The notes under the pieces: generated by a model | The model's input: only the letters and a program-made list of their open reading frames with translations | The model's database searches: none | What the model was told of the DNA's origin: nothing | Made by a program: the position numbers and the translations under genes | Part shown: piece after piece, positions 1 to 7,996 of the stretch | Numbering within the stretch: position 1 is the first letter of the stretch | Layout: each line of letters opens with the position of its first letter | Source: an uncultured Clostridia bacterium | GTDB lineage: Bacteria > Bacillota > Clostridia > Oscillospirales > Oscillospiraceae | NCBI GenBank assembly: GCA_947177005.1 | Contig: CAMWSZ010000024.1 | Coordinates: forward strand, 1 to 15,567 | DNA length: 15,567 nt | Reading direction: 5' to 3'

Positions 1-925
1 CCCTACGGTTGCGGTTATTCTGAAATTGCTTGTTTTTATTGAGGATTAGTATCATATCGTAGAACACATACTGGCAGTAGTAGACAGAGCCAACAGCACT
101 GAAGATGATGACGAAAAACACGACAAACATGGAGAACACCATGATAACCCAGTACTTGTTGGTCAACAGGGCCTTGATTGTAACCAGCAGGGGGGCCTTC
201 TGACCCTCAGGCAGTCCCTTCCCGGCCTGTGAAGTATCCTCGCTCTCGGTAACACGTTCCTTGGTACAGAAGACGCACAGGACCGCAGTGGCTACCATAA
301 TAGCACAGATGACCAGCATGGTTAAGGTAAACGCCTGCTGTGTGTAGATATTCTTGGCAGTGGGGTCGCTGGTGAACTTGGTCAGAAATGTGACAAAGTA
401 AGTATTGACTGCGATATTGCCGAGAGTTTGAAAGATCTGCTGGATGTTGCCCAGCATACCGCGCTCATAGGGGTTGCGAGTTACCAGGGAGATCATAGAA
501 TAAAATGGTACAGCCATACCAGTGAAGCACACAGTGCTGACCAAGTTGTAGAGCAGGAATACATATACATACTTGAGCATTTCCGGCAAACCGGAGGGGA
601 CGAAGAACAGCAGCAGGGTGGTAATCGCAAAAGGAATGCACATTTTCAGCAGCCAACTGCGGCCCTTGCCCAGTTTAGACTTGGTGTTGTCCACCAAGCG
701 GCCAATGATGATGTCTGACACGCCGTCGAACAGCTTGGAAACAGCTATAATAGATGAAATAACGGCAGCATCCAGCAGCGCCACGTTGGTAAAGTAGATG
801 GTCAGGAAGGAACCCATCACGCCGTTAATCATGTTCATGCCGAACTGTGCGGAGCCGTAGCCTAACCGTTCCCCCCAACCTAAGCTGGCATCTGCATCGT
901 TGTGCTTTGTCGCAAGACTTAACAT
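1..925 (-). CDS. GPH-family glycoside/pentoside/hexuronide:cation symporter (MelB-like), 3' end cut by window edge
   Basis: Inner-membrane secondary transporter, expected to import a glycoside or sugar with Na+ or H+. The ATG at 925-923 is preceded by GGAGAG with good spacing. About 308 codons are visible of a usual 450-500, so roughly the C-terminal third lies outside. Residues 15-60 carry the family N-terminal pattern (GWGERLGYGSAQFG, then hydrophobic helices). D67-G-V-S-D71 matches the paired acidic residues that bind the coupling cation in MelB, followed by the loop VDNTKSKLGKGRSWLL (about 78-93), the family's basic cytoplasmic loop. Several further hydrophobic helices follow, with a charged central loop near 221-245. 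It is the last visible gene of a leftward operon, 24 bp after the GH1 gene, so it probably supplies that enzyme's substrate. The final 18 or so codons are rich in N, K, Q and R, unlike the helix expected there. Family sure; substrate unknown. Confidence 0.9.
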   Translation of the reverse strand, partial: MLSLATKHNDADASLGWGERLGYGSAQFGMNMINGVMGSFLTIYFTNVALLDAAVISSIIAVSKLFDGVSDIIIGRLVDNTKSKLGKGRSWLLKMCIPFAITTLLLFFVPSGLPEMLKYVYVFLLYNLVSTVCFTGMAVPFYSMISLVTRNPYERGMLGNIQQIFQTLGNIAVNTYFVTFLTKFTSDPTAKNIYTQQAFTLTMLVICAIMVATAVLCVFCTKERVTESEDTSQAGKGLPEGQKAPLLVTIKALLTNKYWVIMVFSMFVVFFVIIFSAVGSVYYCQYVFYDMILILNKNKQFQNNRNRR

Positions 926-949
926 TACGCTCTCTCCTTTGACTTGAAT

Positions 950-2284
950 TTAATTGGAAAATCCGTTGTTCCGAATCAGATCGGTGTACCATGCGGCACT
1001 CTTTTTAGGAATGCGCTCCAGTGTGCTGTAATCGGTGTAGTAGAGACCATACCGGGCCTCAAATCCCGCAGACCACTCGAAGTTATCCATGAGGGACCAA
1101 TGGTAATATCCGCGCACATCGATACCGTCAGCCATAGCACGGTGAAGAGCAGCCAGCACGCCAGCCGTATAGTCGATGCGTTCCTGGTCGTCCAACAGCG
1201 CGGCCACATCGGGACTATCGGTCTGGGGTACTCCGTTCTCGGTAATGTAGATGGGGATGCTGATGCGATAGTCTTCCGCCAGCATATGGAGCACCTCGTA
1301 GAGCTTCTCCGTGTGGTTCTCCGGCCGGTCCTGAAAGTTGCCTCCAGCTTTCGCCTTCTCCTGCTCTGCCGCCGCATCGTCAATAAGTCCGTTGTAGAAG
1401 TTGAGACCGTAGAAATCCAGGGGCTGGCAGATCTTCTCAAAGTCCCCCGGCTCCATTTTGGGTGTCAAATCATGCTCTGTCATATACCGGGTCAATACAT
1501 CAGAGTAACCACCCAGGAACAGCGGATGGAGAAACATACCGTAGCCGGTACATTCGTTGTTATACTCTGCCAGAGCTTCGTCTGCCGGGTCGCCGGAATG
1601 GGCAGGGAAGTGCTTCCACACGTCCACGACGATACCGATTTGGGCGTTTTCCAAATGTTTCCTGCGGAACAACTTTACTGCAGCCCCATGGCACAGCAGC
1701 AGATGATGGATACACTGCCGGGCGTACTTCTCATCCAGAAGGCCGGGGGCGAAAAATCCTTGGGCATGGCCCACATAGGTGGCGATGGGCTCGTTGAAGG
1801 TAACCCAGATAGGCACATCTCTGCCGAAATTGTCCAGCAGGATCTCCGCATACCGTGTATACCACCCCACGATCTCCCGATTTCCAAAGCCGCCCTGAAT
1901 CTGTAGCGCATAGGGCAAATCCCAGTGGTAAATGGTGGCGTTAGGAACGATGCCGTTCTCATTCAATAAATCAATAAGCCGCCGGTAGTAGGCCAGTCCA
2001 GCCGGATTCACCTCTCCCTTACCGTCCGGGATAATCCGGGACCAGGAGAATGAGAAACGGTAGGACTTGACCCCCAACTGCTTGAGTATGGCTATGTCCT
2101 CCTCCAGCCGGTGGTAGGAATCGCAGGCTATATCCGGCGTCCCATCGTTGGGAATCTTTCCGGGGATCTTACAAAACACATCCCAGATGGAAGGGCCGCG
2201 CCCATCTTCATAGGGCGCACCTTCGATTTGAGCGGCTGCGGTAGCCACGCCCCAGAGAAAGCCTCTTGGAAATTGATAGTTCAT
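950..2284 (-). CDS. GH1 beta-glycosidase (beta-glucosidase or 6-phospho-beta-glucosidase-like), cytoplasmic
   Basis: Retaining beta-glycosidase of family GH1, 444 residues, the normal full length for the family. The N-terminal signature FPRGFLWGVATAAAQIEG (5-22) is present. The acid/base is E165 in TFNEP (162-166) and the nucleophile is E349 in ITENG (347-351); YHWDLP (119-124) and WSLMDNFEW (396-404) line the sugar site. The ATG at 2284-2282 follows GGAGGG at 7 nt spacing. An in-frame ATG 66 bp upstream would overlap the esterase gene and adds no conserved sequence, so I reject it. There is no signal peptide. It lies 35 bp after the esterase and 24 bp before the symporter in the same operon. 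I infer it removes beta-linked glucose (or galactose or fucose) from an imported plant glycoside. GH1 also includes phospho-beta-glucosidases, but no PTS gene is nearby and the partner transporter is a symporter, which favours unphosphorylated substrates. Confidence 0.95.
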   Translation of the reverse strand: MNYQFPRGFLWGVATAAAQIEGAPYEDGRGPSIWDVFCKIPGKIPNDGTPDIACDSYHRLEEDIAILKQLGVKSYRFSFSWSRIIPDGKGEVNPAGLAYYRRLIDLLNENGIVPNATIYHWDLPYALQIQGGFGNREIVGWYTRYAEILLDNFGRDVPIWVTFNEPIATYVGHAQGFFAPGLLDEKYARQCIHHLLLCHGAAVKLFRRKHLENAQIGIVVDVWKHFPAHSGDPADEALAEYNNECTGYGMFLHPLFLGGYSDVLTRYMTEHDLTPKMEPGDFEKICQPLDFYGLNFYNGLIDDAAAEQEKAKAGGNFQDRPENHTEKLYEVLHMLAEDYRISIPIYITENGVPQTDSPDVAALLDDQERIDYTAGVLAALHRAMADGIDVRGYYHWSLMDNFEWSAGFEARYGLYYTDYSTLERIPKKSAAWYTDLIRNNGFSN

Positions 2285-2319
2285 AAATACCCTCCGTTTG
2301 TCTATAGATTGGTATCGTA

Positions 2320-3888
2320 TCAGACTTCGTAGAACCGCAGGTCGCCCCATATCTGCATCAAGTGCCGGCGGTCCAGCTGCTCGGTTCTGGTCTTCCGGTC
2401 ATAGATGCGCACTGGGGACTTAGGCCCAGTGAAGCGGTCCCAGTCGGGATTGGGCTCCCCAGTTTTGGCGAAGCGGACCCAGTCGCCGTGAATCTCATCA
2501 GCCATTTTCTCAAAAAGTTCATCGGACTCACCATCAAAGACAAAACTGCTGAAGTCATGATCCCGTACTTGGAACACGCTGGGAAGTTCAAAAGCATGGG
2601 ATGCCTTCCATCCGCTTTCCGCACCGGACTTGGTCACCAACTCGTAACGATACATCCACACGTCATCGGTGTATTGCTTCTGCCCCATGGCAACTTTGAT
2701 GGCAGGCATCTCAAAAGCGTAATCGGTTGCAAAGCGGATGAAGGGATCTCCGCCAATCTGCCGGAAGTCGCCGGCGTGTTTTTCCGGTACTGCACCGCCG
2801 CCAGCGGTATGCGGGCTGCTTTTGAACAGCACAAAAGAATCCCGGGCAGAGGGATGGTAGAAGCCTACCACATCAGGGATGGCATCGGCGTGTTGGTTCT
2901 TCTCCAGCATCTGGGCAATCATAGTCCAGGAGTTGGGGAACACGGTACCTTCTGGGTGGACAAACGTAGTACCCTCATGCATATTGGTGCCAATAATGAG
3001 TTTCACTCCGGCAGCGGAGCCGCCTCGGATTGCATCAATAGGCCGCACGGGGAGCAGGTCATCTTGGACAGGGCCGGGCAAAAACATACCTGGGTTTTCG
3101 TCCTGAAAGTGCTGAGACATATAGGTGTTGCCCTTTAGTAAGTCGTAAGGATCCGCCTTGCGAAGGTTCTCAGACATGTTCTCTTCGGTCCAGCCCATGC
3201 CCTCCAAAAAGAATGCGATGTTTTTCCGCTGCATCTGATGAGTCATGACACAGTTAGGCAGGGCGCTTTGGGCGATGGCTTGCTGGAAGGTACCCCTTGC
3301 TTCTGGCGCGGCCAGCATATTCACCACCGATGCGCCGCCAGCGGATTCGCCGAAAATAGTGACGCGGTCCGGATCCCCGCCGAAAGCGGCAATGTTGTCA
3401 TGAATCCACTTCAGAGCAAGCAGTTGATCGGACAGGCCGCAGTTGGAATCGAAGTCCTCACAGTTGGGATAGGTAGTGAAATCGTAGAAGCCCAGCACAT
3501 TGAGCCGGTATTGGAAGGAGGCAAAGATCAGTCCATCCCGCACAAAAGCATGTCCACGATACAGAGTATCGCTGGCGGAACCGGTGTTGTAGCCGCCGCC
3601 ATATATGTATACCATGACCGGCAATTTCTCTCCGGTTTCCGGGGTCAGGATATTAACGGTAAGGCAGTCCTCGCTGCCTTGGGCCTTTCCACTGTCGAAC
3701 TGGACAGGGACGGCACCATACTCTTTGGCGTCGAATATGCCCTCCCAGGTGGTCTTGGGCACAGCGCGCTTGAAGCGCAGCGGCCCGATGGGTGGTTCGG
3801 CATAGGGGATACCCAGATATTCCACACGGTTATCCAGAAGATGCCCCTGTACCTTTCCACTGGTGGTATTGACGATATAATCGCTCAT
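2320..3888 (-). CDS. Type-B carboxylesterase (alpha/beta hydrolase, COesterase family)
   Basis: Serine esterase of 522 residues, typical length for bacterial type-B carboxylesterases (pnbA-like). The start ATG (3888-3886) has AGGAG 7 nt upstream. Visible family marks are LGIPYAEPPIGPLRFK (25-40), the second signature SEDCLTVNI (72-80), and the nucleophile elbow GESAGG (180-185) with S182 as catalytic serine. E305 in TNMHEGT is the probable acid and H431 in ASHAFELPSVF the catalytic histidine. The oxyanion-hole strand reads YGGGY (96-100) where most members have HGGGF. There is no signal sequence, so it acts in the cytoplasm. It is the first gene of the leftward operon with GH1 and the symporter. 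Inference: it removes acyl groups (acetyl, malonyl, coumaroyl or similar) from acylated glycosides so that the glycosidases can reach the sugar. Exact acyl specificity cannot be read. Confidence 0.93.
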   Translation of the reverse strand: MSDYIVNTTSGKVQGHLLDNRVEYLGIPYAEPPIGPLRFKRAVPKTTWEGIFDAKEYGAVPVQFDSGKAQGSEDCLTVNILTPETGEKLPVMVYIYGGGYNTGSASDTLYRGHAFVRDGLIFASFQYRLNVLGFYDFTTYPNCEDFDSNCGLSDQLLALKWIHDNIAAFGGDPDRVTIFGESAGGASVVNMLAAPEARGTFQQAIAQSALPNCVMTHQMQRKNIAFFLEGMGWTEENMSENLRKADPYDLLKGNTYMSQHFQDENPGMFLPGPVQDDLLPVRPIDAIRGGSAAGVKLIIGTNMHEGTTFVHPEGTVFPNSWTMIAQMLEKNQHADAIPDVVGFYHPSARDSFVLFKSSPHTAGGGAVPEKHAGDFRQIGGDPFIRFATDYAFEMPAIKVAMGQKQYTDDVWMYRYELVTKSGAESGWKASHAFELPSVFQVRDHDFSSFVFDGESDELFEKMADEIHGDWVRFAKTGEPNPDWDRFTGPKSPVRIYDRKTRTEQLDRRHLMQIWGDLRFYEV

Positions 3889-3947
3889 ACTGTTGCTCCT
3901 TTCTAAATATTCAGATATATACGGCCATTTCGATTTGAACTGTACTT

Positions 3948-3976
3948 ATTATAAAACCGCCAGATTGGCCTGACTA
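3948..3976 (-). promoter_or_regulatory. Candidate sigma-A promoter for the leftward esterase-GH1-symporter operon
   Basis: On the minus strand there is a perfect TATAAT (3953-3948) and, after a 17-nt spacer, TAGTCA (3976-3971, four of six matches to TTGACA). It sits about 60 bp upstream of the esterase ATG and is the best promoter match on that strand in the intergenic region. The weak -35 box suits activator-dependent expression. Not tested experimentally. Confidence 0.55.
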
Positions 3977-3981
3977 CAGAT

Positions 3982-4012
3982 TTTCCGACTTTAACTTGCC
4001 CATTTCCGACTT
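3982..4012. promoter_or_regulatory. Two 10-bp direct repeats, 21 bp apart: candidate AraC-type regulator site
   Basis: TTTCCGACTT occurs at 3982-3991 and again, identical, at 4003-4012. Start-to-start distance is 21 bp, two helical turns. Direct repeats on one face of the helix are the usual binding pattern of AraC-family regulators. The second copy ends 15 bp before the -35 box of the rightward promoter, and the first starts 5 bp from the leftward -35 box, so one dimer could act on both operons. The likely partner is the AraC-type response regulator at 11832-13427. I did not find this 10-mer elsewhere in the window. Confidence 0.6.
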
Positions 4013-4027
4013 CTTTCCAAAAAGCCG

Positions 4028-4056
4028 GTGACAAATCAAATTTCTTCTGGCATAAT
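4028..4056 (+). promoter_or_regulatory. Candidate sigma-A promoter for the GH78 operon
   Basis: GTGACA (4028-4033; five of six matches to TTGACA), a 17-nt spacer, then CATAAT (4051-4056) with an extended -10 TGG immediately before it. It lies 37 bp upstream of the rhamnosidase ATG, whose ribosome site GGAGGG is at 4081-4086. The architecture is close to consensus and placed directly downstream of the direct repeats. Confidence 0.65.
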
Positions 4057-4092
4057 GAGCTCACAAAAAGAAAATTTATCGGAGGGCCTTAT

Positions 4093-6729
4093 ATGCTTGC
4101 TATTACGAAACTGCATATCAACCGTCTGTCCGCGCCTACCGGTGTTGCAGGACCCGCAGCCCTAACTTGGGCGTTGGAGTCAGACCAGAGGGATGTTCTC
4201 CAGAAGGCATACCAAATCCAAATCTTTCGCCGGGGAGAGATATCCCCGGTCTATGACACCGGCATGGTATCCGGCAGTCAGTCAGTGGACGTACCTGTGA
4301 CTGTTCAATGGGCGGACGTGACGCCCTATACAGTTCGGGTTCGGGTGTTGGCTGGCAGTGAGACAAGCGCCTGGCGGGAAGCCGCCTTTGTCACCGGGTT
4401 TCAGAATATTCGAGCTTGGCGTGGTAAGTTCATTTCCGCAGAGCCAGAGACGGATCGGAATCAAAGTTATGGCACGATGCTGCGCAAAGAGTTCACCCTG
4501 TCCAAGCCAGTAAAAGAGGCATGGCTGGTAAGCTCCGCTCATGGCATATATCATTGCCTTCTCAACGGTCAAAAGGTAACATTGGACGAGTTGTCTCCCG
4601 GCTGGACTTCCTATAACAAACGCCTGCTTTACCAAACTTGGGAAGTGACAAGTCTGCTCCGCCCTGGCGGCAACGTCCTGGGTGTCATGCTGGGAGCCGG
4701 GTGGTACAAGGGTCTCATCGGCTATAAGCACAACCGCAACCTCTATGGTACCCGCACTGCTTTCGGCGGACAGCTGCTGGTGCGGTACGAGGATGGCAGC
4801 GAAGAATGGATCGTGTCTGACGAGAGTTGGCAGGGAAGTAAAAGCCCAGTGCTGTTCTCTGAAATTTATGACGGAGAGATCTATGATTCCCGGCTGGAAC
4901 AATCCGGCTGGACACTGCCCGGCTTTGATGGCAGTGGTTGGTTTCCGACAGAGATGGTGGAACGGGATCTGTCCACTCTGTTCCCACAAAGTCATCCCCC
5001 AGTACGGGAAACAGAGCAGATCGCCCCCACCCCCACCGCTCTGCTGACGACACCCCAGGGCGACAAAATCATAGACTTCGGCCAGAACCTGTCGGGCTGG
5101 TGTGAATTCACTGTGGACCACCCAAAAGCGGGCGATGTGGTGGAGCTGCGCTTTTTTGAAATTCTCGATGCCGATGGTAATGTCTATATCGAAAATCTGC
5201 GTGGGGCCAAGCAGACCCTGCGGTACACCTGCAAAGGTGCGGACCTGGAGACATATCGTCCCTGGTTTACATTTCAGGGTTTCCAGTACGCCCAAATTGT
5301 CTCTTGGCCAGGCGAGGCTTCGCCGGACAATTTTACCGCTCATGTGGCACACTCCGCCCTGGAACGGACTGGCAGCTTCCGGTGTTCCAACTCTCTGTTA
5401 AACAGGCTATGGCACAACATTCTCTGGGGTATGAAGGGCAATTTTGTAGATATTCCGACCGACTGTCCCCAGCGGGATGAGCGGCTGGGCTGGACTGGCG
5501 ACATCAATGTGTTCTCACGGACGGCTAGCTTCCTGATGGATACTGACGCTTTTTGCCGCAAATGGCTTGCAGATACGGTGGCCGATCAGAATGAGGCCGG
5601 TGCCGTACCCCATGTGATCCCCGATGTACTCAGCGGCCATATGGAGAGCGACTGGCTGTTAGAGAGCGGTTTTCAAGGCGGCGCTTCCTGCTGGGGGGAT
5701 GTCACCGTATGCCTGCCCTGGGTGTTGTATCTGACTTACGGGGATAAGGCCATTCTGGAGCAGCAGATGGACTCCATGCTGGCTTGGGTCCGCTACCAGG
5801 AGGAGCGAAGCGACGGCTGCCTGTTCAAACCTCCCTTCCAGTTTGGCGACTGGCTGGCCTTGGATTCGGCAGAGGGCAGCTACAAGGGGGCTACACCCGA
5901 TGATTACTCTGGCGCGGCATGGTACTGCCGGTGTGTGCATCTGATGTCAAGGATACTCTTCATCGTAGGCCGGAATGCTGAAGCAGATGCTATGGCGCAG
6001 AAAGCCAATGCCATCAAGGCAGATTTCCAGCACCGCTTTTTCAGCGAGGACGGCACACTGACTGTCCGGACCCAGACCGCCCATGTGCTGGCCTTGGCCT
6101 TTGGATTGGTGCCCGATCATCTCCGTGCCAAGACTGCCGCAGGACTGAAAAACTTGCTGGTCCAAGCCAACGGCCATTTGACCACCGGCTTCATGGGGAC
6201 GCCCTTCCTGGCCGCAGCTCTGAGCGAAAACGGTTTGCTGGACGATGCCTACAACCTGGTGCTGAAGGAGGATTTCCCCAGTTGGCTTTACCAAGTAAAA
6301 CAGGGGGCCACCACCGTCTGGGAGCACTGGGACGGCAAGCGGCCTGACGGCACCATGTGGAGTGCGGATATGAACTCCTTCAACCACTACGCCTACGGCT
6401 CTATCGGCGAGTGGCTGGTACGCACGGTGGCAGGTTTGGAACTGGACGAAGATCACCCTGGCTACGAGCATTTTTATATCCGGCCCCAGTCCGGCGGCGG
6501 GCTGACCTGGGCGGAAGCAAACTATGACAGCGTCCGTGGGAACATCGCCATCCGCTGGGAGCGGAGCGGGGACATCGTGACACTGGAAATGACCATCCCG
6601 GCCAACACTACCGCCACCATCCAACTAACGCAGGCCGGGGCTATCTTGGACAGCGGCGGGCTGGTCTTTACCGGCACCGAGTCTCAGGCCGGGTCCGGGC
6701 GGTATACTGTCCGCTACCGGCTGGGATAA
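4093..6729 (+). CDS. GH78 alpha-L-rhamnosidase, cytoplasmic
   Basis: Inverting alpha-L-rhamnosidase, 878 residues, a usual GH78 length. It hydrolyses terminal alpha-L-rhamnose from plant glycosides such as rutinosides and neohesperidosides. An N-terminal fibronectin-like region (about 1-110) is followed by beta-sandwich domains: a GIYHCLLNG-type motif at 151-159, SPGWTSYNKRLLYQ at 168-181, and DFGQNLSGW at 328-336. The (alpha/alpha)6 catalytic domain spans about 425-785 and a C-terminal beta domain completes it. The motif DCPQRDERLGWTGD (457-470) holds the predicted general acid E463 and the conserved D470. The predicted base is E744 in TTVWEHWDG. There is no signal peptide, so substrates must be imported. 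The start has GGAGGG 6 nt upstream and is the first gene of the rightward operon. Its presence points to rhamnosylated plant phenolics or saponins as the locus substrate. Other activities within GH78 are rare, so the family call is firm. Confidence 0.95.
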   Translation: MLAITKLHINRLSAPTGVAGPAALTWALESDQRDVLQKAYQIQIFRRGEISPVYDTGMVSGSQSVDVPVTVQWADVTPYTVRVRVLAGSETSAWREAAFVTGFQNIRAWRGKFISAEPETDRNQSYGTMLRKEFTLSKPVKEAWLVSSAHGIYHCLLNGQKVTLDELSPGWTSYNKRLLYQTWEVTSLLRPGGNVLGVMLGAGWYKGLIGYKHNRNLYGTRTAFGGQLLVRYEDGSEEWIVSDESWQGSKSPVLFSEIYDGEIYDSRLEQSGWTLPGFDGSGWFPTEMVERDLSTLFPQSHPPVRETEQIAPTPTALLTTPQGDKIIDFGQNLSGWCEFTVDHPKAGDVVELRFFEILDADGNVYIENLRGAKQTLRYTCKGADLETYRPWFTFQGFQYAQIVSWPGEASPDNFTAHVAHSALERTGSFRCSNSLLNRLWHNILWGMKGNFVDIPTDCPQRDERLGWTGDINVFSRTASFLMDTDAFCRKWLADTVADQNEAGAVPHVIPDVLSGHMESDWLLESGFQGGASCWGDVTVCLPWVLYLTYGDKAILEQQMDSMLAWVRYQEERSDGCLFKPPFQFGDWLALDSAEGSYKGATPDDYSGAAWYCRCVHLMSRILFIVGRNAEADAMAQKANAIKADFQHRFFSEDGTLTVRTQTAHVLALAFGLVPDHLRAKTAAGLKNLLVQANGHLTTGFMGTPFLAAALSENGLLDDAYNLVLKEDFPSWLYQVKQGATTVWEHWDGKRPDGTMWSADMNSFNHYAYGSIGEWLVRTVAGLELDEDHPGYEHFYIRPQSGGGLTWAEANYDSVRGNIAIRWERSGDIVTLEMTIPANTTATIQLTQAGAILDSGGLVFTGTESQAGSGRYTVRYRLG

Positions 6730-6794
6730 TTGCGCTATCGGAATGCATCAGTGAAAACGAACATAGATCAGCTGTTTCTAACATTCAAACAGAC

Positions 6795-6801
6795 GAGGAG
6801 G
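6795..6801 (+). promoter_or_regulatory. Ribosome binding site that fixes the start of the Gfo/Idh gene
   Basis: GAGGAGG at 6795-6801 lies 7 nt before the ATG at 6809 but only 4 nt before an in-frame GTG at 6806, so the ATG is preferred. A small hairpin CTGTTT (6772-6777) / AAACAG (6787-6792) sits just upstream in the 79-bp gap after the GH78 stop. It is too weak to call a terminator. Confidence 0.7.
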
Positions 6802-6808
6802 TTTTGTG

Positions 6809-7981
6809 ATGAACAAGCAAAATATCGAGCCACTCCATGTAGGAGTCATTGGCACCGGAGCAATCTGCGGCATATATCTGGACACCATGATCCAGAGAAT
6901 GGAAATCCTTCAGGTTGATGCCATTGCCGCCCGGAATATGGCCCGAACCCAAGAGGTGGCAGACAAGTACGGAATACGTGCTTGTACCGTGGATCAGCTG
7001 CTTGCGGACAAGACAATCGACATTGTGGTAAACCTGACGCCCCCTGCCGTCCATGAAGAGATGATTGAGAAGTGCCTGAACGCCGGTAAACATGTCTACA
7101 CCGAGAAGTGCTTTGCCCTCACCGCCGCCGCAGCAGAACGGCTGTGCCATCTGGCAGAGGATAAGGGTCTATATTTGGGGTGTGCGCCGGATACTTTCTT
7201 TGCTGGCTGGGTGCAAGCCGCTCGAAAGGCCATTGATGACGGACTTCTGGGCACCGTCACCTCCTTCGTTATGGCGGGCAATCGGGATAACGAAAAGCTG
7301 TTATCTGCCAACGATTACATGAACCGTCCTGGCGGCGGCACTTTACTGGACTACTCTGTCTACTATCTGACGGTACTTACCGCCTTACTGGGTCCGGTAG
7401 AGCGGGTCAGCGCTATGGTCAAGGCGCCTTACCCGACCCACATCAACTGCTACCCGCTCTCCCCCAAATTTGGCCAGGTTATCGACACCCCCAATGACAG
7501 CCAAGTGTACAGTATTCTGGAATTGGAGAGCGGGGTCACTGGCACCATGGCCATCAACTCAGACAGTGCGTTTTATGACCAGAGCTATTTTGCTGTCTAT
7601 GGCACCAAAGGTATTCTGTACCTGGGCGACCCGGATTGGTTCGAAGGTACGGTGCGCTTTTACGAAAACACTTTAGATTTCGACAAAGGCACCCATCCCA
7701 CCCTTCTCACTCTTGACAATCCCTTCGGTTTCCAGGTGAACTCCCGAGGGGCAGGAGTGGCAGACCTGGCTTGGTCTATCCGAGAGGGCCGCCCTATGCG
7801 GGCTTCCAAGGAACTGGCCTACCATGTGTTGGATGTACAGACGCGTATGGCAGAGAGCAGCAGTGGGAATAGCGGTTTTGTGGCGGTTCCATCTACCTGT
7901 ACCCGCCCTGCGCCGCTGGCTGTCCCCGACGGCACGGAGGACAGCGCCCTCAGAACGAAACCACAGGACACGGCGAATTGA
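6809..7981 (+). CDS. Gfo/Idh/MocA-family NAD(P)-dependent oxidoreductase
   Basis: Sugar-type dehydrogenase of 390 residues with an N-terminal Rossmann fold: VGVIGTGAICG (11-21) carries the GxGxxG-type dinucleotide motif. The conserved lysine appears as K100 in YTEKCFALT. This is usually an EKP motif, but here Cys replaces Pro. The C-terminal substrate domain contains LLDYSVYYL (179-187), a variant of the family's D-x-G-x-H segment with Tyr at the usual His position, and ends with the common RGAGVADLAWSIREGRP block (313-329). The family oxidises or epimerises sugars and sugar glycosides, including C3 oxidation of glucosides in gut C-glycoside degraders. The last 30 or so residues are proline- and serine-rich and probably disordered. 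Its TGA overlaps the region of the VOC gene's ribosome site, so the two are translationally linked. Substrate not determinable; a sugar or glycoside released or exposed by GH78 and GH1 is the likeliest. Confidence 0.92.
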   Translation: MNKQNIEPLHVGVIGTGAICGIYLDTMIQRMEILQVDAIAARNMARTQEVADKYGIRACTVDQLLADKTIDIVVNLTPPAVHEEMIEKCLNAGKHVYTEKCFALTAAAAERLCHLAEDKGLYLGCAPDTFFAGWVQAARKAIDDGLLGTVTSFVMAGNRDNEKLLSANDYMNRPGGGTLLDYSVYYLTVLTALLGPVERVSAMVKAPYPTHINCYPLSPKFGQVIDTPNDSQVYSILELESGVTGTMAINSDSAFYDQSYFAVYGTKGILYLGDPDWFEGTVRFYENTLDFDKGTHPTLLTLDNPFGFQVNSRGAGVADLAWSIREGRPMRASKELAYHVLDVQTRMAESSSGNSGFVAVPSTCTRPAPLAVPDGTEDSALRTKPQDTAN

Positions 7982-7996
7982 AGGAGGAATCGTGTT

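Noticed and set aside
944..1906. 320-aa open frame on the + strand
   Set aside because: Antisense shadow of the GH1 gene, which has complete catalytic motifs; no ribosome site and no family pattern.
2285..2350. 22-residue N-terminal extension of the GH1 protein
   Set aside because: Would overlap the esterase coding region; the internal ATG has GGAGGG and begins right at the conserved N-terminus.
4282..5352. 356-aa open frame on the - strand
   Set aside because: Antisense shadow of the rhamnosidase; composition not protein-like.
5947..6624. 225-aa open frame on the - strand
   Set aside because: Antisense of the GH78 C-terminal half; no motif and no start signal.
6772..6792. CTGTTT/AAACAG hairpin before the Gfo/Idh gene as a terminator
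   Set aside because: Only 6 bp, AT-rich and without a T-tract; at most a minor intergenic structure.
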